From positions 1-13,789 of the forward strand of contig JAZNWL010000052.1 in the NCBI GenBank assembly GCA_045593325.1: a DNA stretch of 13,789 nt, read 5' to 3'. Shown in pieces: positions 1-5,521 of the stretch. Both the position numbers and the translations under genes were made by a program. Numbering within the stretch: the first letter of the stretch is position 1; each line of letters begins with the position of its first letter. The DNA comes from UMGS1484 sp045593325 (GTDB lineage Bacteria; Bacillota; Clostridia; Oscillospirales; Acutalibacteraceae). The notes below the pieces were generated by a model. It ran no database searches. It had not been told where the DNA came from and worked only from the letters and a program-made list of their open reading frames with translations.

Positions 1-231
1 ACGTTCATGGAGTTTAATCCTCTGCTGATCAATCGGTTTGTTAAAAGTAAGTCTCTTAGAAAAACAAAAACAGATGCGATTGATTGCGAGATGATCGCCC
101 GTTATCTGATGACGGTAGAGTACAAGCCCTATCCACCATCACTCCTAAAAGAAATTAGTTGTATTTTATCATTTGGTCCTGATTCTGTCAAGATTTCCCA
201 ATGGATTTCTTGGATAAAAAGTACCCACTAA
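1..231 (+). pseudogene. IS110-family transposase fragment (truncated both ends)
   Basis: The reading frame is open from the window edge and contains NPLLINRF followed by SLRKTKTDAID and EMIARYL. This is the signature found after the first catalytic acidic residues of IS110-type (DEDD) transposases, where the sequence usually reads like SLRKTKTDKIDA. Homology seems to stop near base 150. The last 25 or so residues, rich in S, I and W, do not look like the family, and a stop follows at 229-231. A full IS110 transposase is about 400 residues, so this holds only a middle slice. No terminal sequence or target duplication is recognisable. The most likely reading is a decayed insertion whose 3' part was deleted; the 5' part may continue left of the window. 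Confidence 0.7.
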
Positions 232-249
232 AAGAATGTAAAAATAATC

Positions 250-278
250 TTGCGTTTTTTGTTGTGCGGGTGTATCAT
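250..278 (+). promoter_or_regulatory. sigma-A-type promoter of trkA
   Basis: A TTGCGT box at 250-255 and a TATCAT box at 273-278 are separated by exactly 17 bases. Transcription would start near 285, leaving a leader of about 40 bases before the trkA start at 323. The SD site AAGAGG lies about 6 bases before that ATG. The promoter lies downstream of the IS remnant, so trkA does not depend on transcription from the left. Confidence 0.6.
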
Positions 279-322
279 GAAATCACGAACTTTTCTATTG
301 TGAAGAAGAAAAGAGGTTTTTT

Positions 323-1678
323 ATGAAGATTGTAGTCATCGGTAGCGGTAAACTGGGGTATTCCATTGCCTGCAAATTGGCAGAGGAAGGTCATGACATC
401 GCCGTGGTTGATAATAATGAACACGCCCTGGGGACCACGTTAACCAATAATGACATTTCCGGAATGTTGGGGAACGGCATTGACCGTGCTCTGCTGGAGG
501 AAATCGGGGTTCCTGAAGCCCAGGTGGTGATTTCGGTTACCCAGTCGGACGAAGTGAATATCATCAGTTCCCTTCTTGCTCATAAGTTAGGTGCCAATAA
601 CACCATTGCCCGGATCCGTGAACCGGAATATGCTTTGGGCATGGATTTGATTCGTCCTGAAATGGGCAAAGGGATGAACGTAAACCCCGAATTGGAAGCG
701 GCAGAAGAAATCTCCCGTATTTTCCGTTTTCCTTCGGCTTTGAAGATCGACTTTTTTTCCCGTGGACGGGTGGAAATGATTGAGTTTGCCGTGGGAGAAA
801 GCAGCCCCTTGGTGGGGGTTCGCCTGGCGGATTTTTCGTCCCGATTCAAAGCCAAGGTTTTGATTTGTGCCGTTCATCGTGGAAACGACGTATTCATACC
901 CGGCGGGGATTTCATCATTGCTCCGGGAGATAAATTAACCATCACCGGCACTCCAAAAGACGTAAACCAATTTTTCAAGAAAACCGGCTACACCAGCAAA
1001 AAGGTGAAAAACGTCATGATCGTGGGCGGCGGCAGAATCGGATATTATCTTGCTCGCATTTTGCAGGACATGGGTATGGATATTAAAATTCTGGAAAATG
1101 ACCGGGAGCGTTGTGAAAAACTGGCAGACCTGCTTCCCAAAGTCACGGTGGTGCATTGCAACGGCACCGAACAGGACACCTTGTTGGATGAGAACATTGC
1201 CGAAGTGGACGGTTTGGCGGCATTGACAGGGCTGGATGAAGAAAACGTAATCATTTCCATGTTTGCCCAGTCCCAAGGGGTGTCCAAAGTGGTAACCAAA
1301 ATCAACCATATCACCTTTGGCGGTATTTTGGAAAAAGCAGGCATCGATTGTGTGGTTACGCCCCATGTCATCACCACCCATAACGTTTGCCGTTACGTTC
1401 GGGCTTTGCAAAACTCCGAGGACAGCAGTTTTGAAACCCTCATCAGCCTGGTAGGGGGCAGAGCAGAAGGGATTGAGTTCCACGTGGGCAAGAGTTTCCC
1501 GGGAAATCATATTCAGTTGAAAGATTTGAAACTGAAAAAGAATATCCTTATTGCTATTATCATTCGAAACGGCAAGACAATTTATCCCACCGGGAACGAC
1601 GTGATTTTGCCCGGGGATGCCATTGTGATTGTTACTACAAGAAGTGGAATCAACGAAATCAGCGATATATTGGCATAA
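323..1678 (+). CDS. trkA: Trk potassium uptake system, NAD-binding peripheral subunit TrkA
   Basis: A 451-residue cytosolic regulator of K+ uptake that binds NAD(H) or adenine nucleotides and gates the TrkH/KtrB-type pore. It shows the full TrkA duplication: two RCK modules, each a Rossmann RCK_N plus an RCK_C. The first nucleotide-binding loop is GSGKLG (residues 7-12), with an acidic residue at the end of strand 2 (VVD, Asp30) typical of NAD binding. The second is GGGRIG (235-240), with ILEND following. Length is normal for the two-module family (about 450-460). The ATG has a suitable SD site (AAGAGG) and its own promoter, and a hairpin follows the stop. The probable partner, trkH, lies at 5522-6976 on the other strand instead of next door. 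Identification is firm; whether it serves a second TrkH elsewhere cannot be told. Confidence 0.95.
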   Translation: MKIVVIGSGKLGYSIACKLAEEGHDIAVVDNNEHALGTTLTNNDISGMLGNGIDRALLEEIGVPEAQVVISVTQSDEVNIISSLLAHKLGANNTIARIREPEYALGMDLIRPEMGKGMNVNPELEAAEEISRIFRFPSALKIDFFSRGRVEMIEFAVGESSPLVGVRLADFSSRFKAKVLICAVHRGNDVFIPGGDFIIAPGDKLTITGTPKDVNQFFKKTGYTSKKVKNVMIVGGGRIGYYLARILQDMGMDIKILENDRERCEKLADLLPKVTVVHCNGTEQDTLLDENIAEVDGLAALTGLDEENVIISMFAQSQGVSKVVTKINHITFGGILEKAGIDCVVTPHVITTHNVCRYVRALQNSEDSSFETLISLVGGRAEGIEFHVGKSFPGNHIQLKDLKLKKNILIAIIIRNGKTIYPTGNDVILPGDAIVIVTTRSGINEISDILA

Positions 1679-1682
1679 ATAA

Positions 1683-1724
1683 GTTGGGCGCCCCTGATTG
1701 CAGAGGCGCCCAACACTTTTATTA
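1683..1724 (+). terminator. Rho-independent terminator of trkA
   Basis: A perfect 10-base-pair GC-rich stem (1683-1692 with 1705-1714, GTTGGGCGCC arms) is followed by ACTTTTATTAT. It begins 5 bases after the trkA stop. It separates trkA from the promoter at 1798, so the following region is transcribed independently. Confidence 0.85.
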
Positions 1725-1797
1725 TAGCAAAGTTCAAATGATATTTCAATTCTCTATTTCACTAAAAATTATCAAAAATGTTTGTTAATTTTGTCAA

Positions 1798-1826
1798 TTT
1801 ACAAACAAAGAAAAATAGTGTATACT
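1798..1826 (+). promoter_or_regulatory. Strong sigma-A promoter in front of the non-coding region
   Basis: TTTACA (1798-1803), 17-base spacer, TATACT (1821-1826). Both hexamers differ from consensus at only one or two positions. Start of transcription is expected at about 1832-1835. It points away from trkA into a stretch that has no convincing protein gene, which is a main argument for an RNA gene there. Confidence 0.75.
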
Positions 1827-1982
1827 AAAGACAACCTAAAGAAAGGAATGAGACCAATGGTACAGAACAACCCACCCGTTTCCAAAAGAAATTTTGAAAG
1901 ATAAGAGGTGAGTCCAAAATACAGTTCGTGCTGAGCCATTCAAAATCAATCCGAATATAAGCTGAAATTCATAAAAAGGTGA

Positions 1983-1992
1983 AGACCAATGG
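1983..1992 (+). repeat. Second copy of a 10-base direct repeat (first at 1851-1860)
   Basis: AGACCAATGG occurs at 1851-1860 and again at 1983-1992, both inside the putative RNA. A weaker relative (AGGTGAGTCCAAAAT) sits at 1906-1920, and AGGTG also precedes the second copy (1977-1981). The second copy overlaps the 1988-1995 arm of a proposed helix. This may be a repeated RNA motif; two exact copies of ten bases in A-rich sequence could also be chance. Confidence 0.35.
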
Positions 1993-2299
1993 GCTAGGTA
2001 AAAAAGAAAAAGTTTTTTCATAAAAGGTTTACCGTATAAAGACGGAAGTGAAACTCTTACAACAGATAGGAACGGAAAACCAAAAAGGTTTCAACCCCTA
2101 TAAAGTCTGAGGACAAAATAAAAGAGAATCCAAAATCCCTTTAGCGGTAAGCGGAAGAAAAAACCGAATCGTTCCAACTTGATTTTATTAGAGAAATGAT
2201 GAGGTTCGGGCATCTCGTCAAACGCCTTACCATAAAATCAAGAAAGAAAAAATAAGTACCCTTTGAAAAAATAGTTAAAATTTAAAGAAGGAAGTATTT

Positions 2300-2323
2300 A
2301 TGGAAATCATTGAATCAAAGTAA
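2300..2323 (+). CDS. Possible 7-residue leader-type ORF (MEIIESK)
   Basis: An ATG at 2300 is preceded by AAGAAGGAAG with about 7 bases of spacing, a good ribosome binding site. Seven codons follow, and the TAA at 2321-2323 falls within the first bases of the terminal hairpin (left arm starts at 2320). A ribosome stopping here would sit on the hairpin. It may be a coincidence in purine-rich sequence, and nothing shows it is translated. Confidence 0.2.
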   Translation: MEIIESK

Positions 2324-2374
2324 GACAGGATGGTTTTTCTGAAAAGAACAAATCATCCTGTCTTACGTTTTAAA
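2320..2374 (+). terminator. Long terminal hairpin with GAAA tetraloop, possibly bidirectional
   Basis: A perfect 13-pair stem (2320-2332 with 2354-2366) continues inward through a G-T pair, three T-A pairs, a bulged C (2349) and four more pairs (2337-2340 with 2345-2348), closing a GAAA loop at 2341-2344. On the plus strand it is followed by GTTTTAAAGAGATTTTT, a loose T tract. It also lies 15 bases past the stop of the minus-strand CHAP gene, so it may end both transcripts. The stem is unusually long for a simple terminator, and the GNRA-type loop could be a docking site if it is part of the RNA fold. Confidence 0.65.
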
Positions 2375-2381
2375 GAGATTT

Positions 2382-3578
2382 TTATTTGTAAGCAACTGTA
2401 AATTTATCCAGTTTTCCCACTGCTTTTTTCAAAATTTGCAGGGCATCAACCGCATTGATCTTACCGTCTCCGCTTACGTCGGCAATTTCATGGAAGATAT
2501 CCGACAGGGTGGCTTTGCCCACCGCGTGCCGTAACACAACCAAGGCGTCCGACGCGTTTACCTTATCATCCATATTGACATCACCGTATTCCTTTAAACC
2601 GGGATACGGATTTTTTACTTCAAACAGCACAAACTGTTGATTCGCACTGTTGGTAGGGGTCCACATTTGCACGTTAATGCCATCGTAGGGAGCAGTATTC
2701 CCGGGAATATCCACCACTGTACCGCATAATTTCGTGTGAATGACGTAGGTGTCTCCCGATTCTACAAAGTAAAACTTTTGAGCATTGTTTCCTGAATATC
2801 CATTGCTGGTCAGGTTGGCACCGTTTCCGGTTTCGGCGTTACCAATATCCAGGCAGGTGTTATCATACAGGGAGAAAATAGAGTAATATCCTTGGTCATC
2901 CTGCTGAAAGTACCAAAGTTGCCGTTTGGCGCCGGTGTAGGGAGACATATATACGTTCCCCCAACCGCCTTTGGTATCGGTGGTTAACACCATATTAGCA
3001 TAATTGCTTTGAATAAAGCCGTAAAAATTCCCAAAGGTTACCATAGAAGCGGAACTGCCGCCAACCCCCAAATACACGTATCCCAAGAAGCCGTTGCTTT
3101 CCACTTGGGCGCGGGTGCGGGTGCGAATAATACAATAATCATTTCCGGAGTAACTGGTGTTTCCCCCTTCGCTGATCACAATGGTATCGCCGTAAACCGC
3201 TTCCACCACCGCTACGTGATTGGAATAACAAACCAACGCTTTCGCAACGGGGGTATATCCGCGAGTATAACCGTAATAGGAATATGCCGCATCAAACCAA
3301 CTTTGCCCCGACCAAATGGGGGTATCGATACCGGTTAATTGGCAGGCCCGTGCAGAGGCAAACCAAGCACAGCCGCTGGGTCCGTAGGCGTATTGCCCAT
3401 AGGATTTGTTGGCGTACGTGGTATAGGGGTGAGCATAAATATCAATATAAATGCCGTCATATCCATTGTTGGCAATGCCGTTTCCCGTCCAGGCAAAGCC
3501 ATTCACAGAAAGCAGTTGCATCATAAGAGCAAGCAGTAAAATGATTGTTCCTATTTTTTTATAAAGTGCCAATTTCAT
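2382..3578 (-). CDS. Secreted CHAP amidase/endopeptidase with ricin-type lectin and type I dockerin
   Basis: 398 residues from the ATG at 3578. The SD site AAAGGA (3587-3592) is 8 bases before it; the longer frame from 3605 would begin inside a terminator stem and is rejected. Residues 1-28 are a signal peptide (KK, then a long Leu-rich core, likely cut near GFA). Residues about 40-170 form a CHAP-type cysteine peptidase/amidase domain: Cys70 in SGCAWFA, His121 in NHVAVVE, then Glu137 and Asn140 in ISEGGN, matching the usual Cys-His-Glu/Asn order. Residues about 190-331 resemble a ricin B-type (RICIN) lectin (CLDIGNAE, QKFYFV, NQQFVLFEV). Residues 342-390 carry two calcium-binding dockerin repeats, DVNMDDKVNASDAL and DVSGDGKINAVDAL, each ending in a (R/K)xAVGK helix. 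Expected role: exported peptidoglycan hydrolase, held by lectin binding or by dockerin-cohesin docking. The substrate bond is not known. Confidence 0.88.
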   Translation of the reverse strand: MKLALYKKIGTIILLLALMMQLLSVNGFAWTGNGIANNGYDGIYIDIYAHPYTTYANKSYGQYAYGPSGCAWFASARACQLTGIDTPIWSGQSWFDAAYSYYGYTRGYTPVAKALVCYSNHVAVVEAVYGDTIVISEGGNTSYSGNDYCIIRTRTRAQVESNGFLGYVYLGVGGSSASMVTFGNFYGFIQSNYANMVLTTDTKGGWGNVYMSPYTGAKRQLWYFQQDDQGYYSIFSLYDNTCLDIGNAETGNGANLTSNGYSGNNAQKFYFVESGDTYVIHTKLCGTVVDIPGNTAPYDGINVQMWTPTNSANQQFVLFEVKNPYPGLKEYGDVNMDDKVNASDALVVLRHAVGKATLSDIFHEIADVSGDGKINAVDALQILKKAVGKLDKFTVAYK

Positions 3579-3593
3579 ACTTCTCATCCTTTG

Positions 3594-3626
3594 AAAAATG
3601 CCCATTCATAGTGAATGGGCATTTTT
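3594..3626 (-). terminator. Bidirectional terminator of pckG, abutting the CHAP gene SD
   Basis: A perfect 15-pair inverted repeat (3594-3608 with 3612-3626, loop of 3) has an A run on one side and a T run on the other, so it works on either strand. It lies 17 bases past the pckG stop. Its minus-strand T run ends one base before the SD site of the CHAP gene, so the hairpin forms the leader of that gene. Confidence 0.85.
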
Positions 3627-3642
3627 GATTGATTGGAATAGA

Positions 3643-5430
3643 TTAAGCGTTAGCCAAACGGGCTTTCAAATCTTCCAGTTGTTGTTTCAATTCTTTGGGC
3701 AAACGATCGCCGAATTTTTTGTAGTGTTCTTCGATCTCAGCGGCTTCTTGCATCCAGATGTCTTTGTTGACTTCCAGAATGGATTCTAAAGTGGCTTTGT
3801 CGAAACCTTCCAGATCGGTCAGGTCGATATCGTCAGCGTTGGGAACGTAACCAATGGCGGTTTCTTTGGCATCTACTTTGCCTTCGCAACGGTCAATGAT
3901 CCAGTTGAGAACACGGATGTTATCGCCGAAACCGGGCCATACAAAGTTGCCTTCGTCATCGGTGCGGAACCAGTTAACGTTGAAGATTTTGGGAGCTTTG
4001 TCGCCTAATTTTTTACCCATTTCCAGCCAGTGTTGGAAATAGTCACCCATGTGGTAACCGCAGAAGGGAAGCATAGCCATGGGGTCACGACGGGTAACAC
4101 CAACAGCACCTGCTGCAGCGGCGGTGGTTTCGGAAGCCATGGCGGAACCTACGAATACACCGTTTTCCCAATCCTTGGATTGATATACCAAGGGAGCGCA
4201 TTTTGCACGACGACCGCCGAATACGATGGCAGAGATGGGCACACCTTCGCCTTTGTTGAATTCGCCGGAAATGCAGGGGCAGTTTTCTGCGGGAGCGGTA
4301 AAGCGGGAGTTGGGGTGAGCGCCGTAGGTGGATTTATCAGCCTTGTTGAATTTGGAAGCATCCCAAACTTTGCCGGTCCAGTCAATGGCGTTGGTGGGCA
4401 AATCTTTGGAAAGGCCTTCCCACCAAACGGTGTTATCATCCAGATTGTGGAGAACGTTGGTGAAGATGGTGCCTTTTTTGGTGGATGCCAAGGCATTGAA
4501 GTTGGATTTTTCGTTGGTGCCGGGGGCAACGCCGAAGAAACCGTTTTCGGGGTTGATGGCATACAAGCGACCGTCTTTGCCGATTCTCATCCAGGAGATA
4601 TCGTCACCAACCGTCCAGACTTTGTAGCCTTTTTCTTTCAAATATTCGGGGGGGATGAGCATAGCCAGATTGGTTTTCCCGCAAGCAGAGGGGAAAGCAG
4701 CGGCGATGTAGTGAACTTCCCCTTGGGGATTTTCCAGACCCAAAATGAGCATGTGTTCAGCCATCCAGCCTTCTTTCCAACCTTGGTAAGAAGCGATACG
4801 CAAAGCAAAGCATTTTTTACCCAGCAATACGTTTCCGCCGTAACCGGAGTTTACCGAAATAATGGCATTGTCTTCGGGGAATTGGCAAATGTAGCGGTTT
4901 TCGGGATCAATGTCGCATTTTGCGTGGAAGCAACGAACCCAGTCGTTGCTGTCGCCCAGAACGTCCAGTACGGCTTTGCCAACACGGGTCATAATGACCA
5001 TGTTGAGAACAACGTAGATGGAGTCGGTCAATTCCACACCGATCTTAGCCAAAGGAGAACCAATGGGGCCCATGGAGAAGGGCACAACGTACATGGTGCG
5101 GCCTTTGTAGGAATCTCTGGCGATATCGTCCAGTTTTTTGTACATTTCTTTGGGGTCATACCAGTTGTTGGTAGGGCCGGCATCTTCTTCTTTACGAGAG
5201 CAGATAAAGGTTCTGTCTTCCACACGGGCGACGTCGTTTTGTTTGGTTCTGTGGAGATAGCAACCGGGTAATTTTTCTTCATTGAGTTTTTCCAATTCAC
5301 CGGTGGCAACTGCTTCGGCACGCAGAGCTTCCAGTTGTTCTTCGCTTCCGTCAATCCAGACAACTTTGTCGGGTTTGACTAAATCGATGCGTTCATCGAT
5401 CCAAGCAAGCAGTGTCTTATTGGTGGTCAT
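3643..5430 (-). CDS. pckG: Phosphoenolpyruvate carboxykinase, GTP-dependent type
   Basis: 595 residues. It catalyses oxaloacetate + GTP to PEP + CO2 + GDP, reversibly; in fermenting anaerobes it often runs towards oxaloacetate. The GTP-type hallmark loop FPSACGKTN (residues 246-254) contains the reactive-site cysteine Cys250, and the kinase-2 motif is GDDISWM (275-281). Likely metal ligands are Lys206 or Lys207 (GKKCFALR), His226 (AEHM) and one of Asp276/277. SGYGGN (195-200) also matches. Length is typical (about 590-620). I start at ATG 5430 (MTTNKT) because the SD site GAAAGGA stands 9 bases upstream; upstream in-frame ATGs at 5448 and 5439 precede or sit on that SD. It has its own promoter and a strong terminator. 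The 413-residue open frame on the opposite strand is a codon-bias shadow. Confidence 0.96.
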   Translation of the reverse strand: MTTNKTLLAWIDERIDLVKPDKVVWIDGSEEQLEALRAEAVATGELEKLNEEKLPGCYLHRTKQNDVARVEDRTFICSRKEEDAGPTNNWYDPKEMYKKLDDIARDSYKGRTMYVVPFSMGPIGSPLAKIGVELTDSIYVVLNMVIMTRVGKAVLDVLGDSNDWVRCFHAKCDIDPENRYICQFPEDNAIISVNSGYGGNVLLGKKCFALRIASYQGWKEGWMAEHMLILGLENPQGEVHYIAAAFPSACGKTNLAMLIPPEYLKEKGYKVWTVGDDISWMRIGKDGRLYAINPENGFFGVAPGTNEKSNFNALASTKKGTIFTNVLHNLDDNTVWWEGLSKDLPTNAIDWTGKVWDASKFNKADKSTYGAHPNSRFTAPAENCPCISGEFNKGEGVPISAIVFGGRRAKCAPLVYQSKDWENGVFVGSAMASETTAAAAGAVGVTRRDPMAMLPFCGYHMGDYFQHWLEMGKKLGDKAPKIFNVNWFRTDDEGNFVWPGFGDNIRVLNWIIDRCEGKVDAKETAIGYVPNADDIDLTDLEGFDKATLESILEVNKDIWMQEAAEIEEHYKKFGDRLPKELKQQLEDLKARLANA

Positions 5431-5463
5431 AAAATTCATTCCTTTCAAATTTCATACGGGTAT

Positions 5464-5492
5464 ATATTACCATAATCATTGATTTCTTGCAA
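5464..5492 (-). promoter_or_regulatory. Extended -10 promoter of pckG
   Basis: On the minus strand: TTGCAA (5492-5487), 17 bases, TAATAT (5469-5464), with TGG directly before the -10 box (extended -10). The start of transcription is near 5457, giving a short leader of about 27 bases to the ATG. No operator-like repeat is evident. Confidence 0.75.
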
Positions 5493-5521
5493 CGATTATT
5501 TTGTAAATTATTGGTAAAATT

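Larger units (their letters stand above)
1833..2374 (+). ncRNA. Putative large structured non-coding RNA (about 540 nt)
   Basis: This lies between a strong promoter (1798-1826) and a long terminal hairpin (2320-2366), with no open frame of useful length. Complementary segments found by eye: 1934-1940 with 1988-1995 (one bulge); 1997-2002 with 2028-2033 (GGTAAA/TTTACC); 2054-2058 with 2122-2126, enclosing 2066-2070 with 2097-2101 (ATAGG/CCTAT), which encloses 2077-2081 with 2087-2091 (AAACC/GGTTT, loop AAAAA); 2197-2203 with 2214-2220; and an H-type pseudoknot, 2146-2153 with 2223-2231 and 2178-2187 with 2233-2242 (ten perfect pairs). Linkers are A-rich, as in large ornate RNAs. The size fits the class of ROOL, OLE and GOLLD RNAs. 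I cannot match it to a family from memory. RNase P RNA, tmRNA and 6S are unlikely because their conserved cores are absent. The alternative is a decayed gene, since A-rich relics also lack frames, but chance would not easily give the nested and pseudoknotted pairings. Confidence 0.5.

Noticed and set aside
935..1510. A 191-residue minus-strand frame inside trkA
   Set aside because: It is antisense to a well-supported gene, with no SD, no recognisable motif and a composition typical of a shadow frame.
1836..2021. A 61-residue minus-strand frame in the non-coding stretch
   Set aside because: Rich in Leu/Phe/Trp because it is the complement of A/G-rich sequence; no matching promoter or SD, and it runs opposite the putative RNA.
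1833..2374. Decayed protein gene as explanation for the gap
   Set aside because: Forward frames give short K/R/E-rich pieces with many stops and no recognisable family. This is not excluded, but the promoter, pseudoknot and end hairpin favour an RNA gene.
1833..2374. RNase P RNA, tmRNA, 6S or SRP RNA
   Set aside because: The conserved cores (such as the RNase P GAGGAAAGTCC block or a tRNA-like end with CCA) are missing, and the length is wrong for 6S and SRP.
4030..5271. A 413-residue open frame on the plus strand
   Set aside because: It lies wholly opposite pckG, is rich in Gly/Val/Phe from reversed codons, has no family signature, and no SD or promoter fits. It is a codon-bias shadow of pckG.
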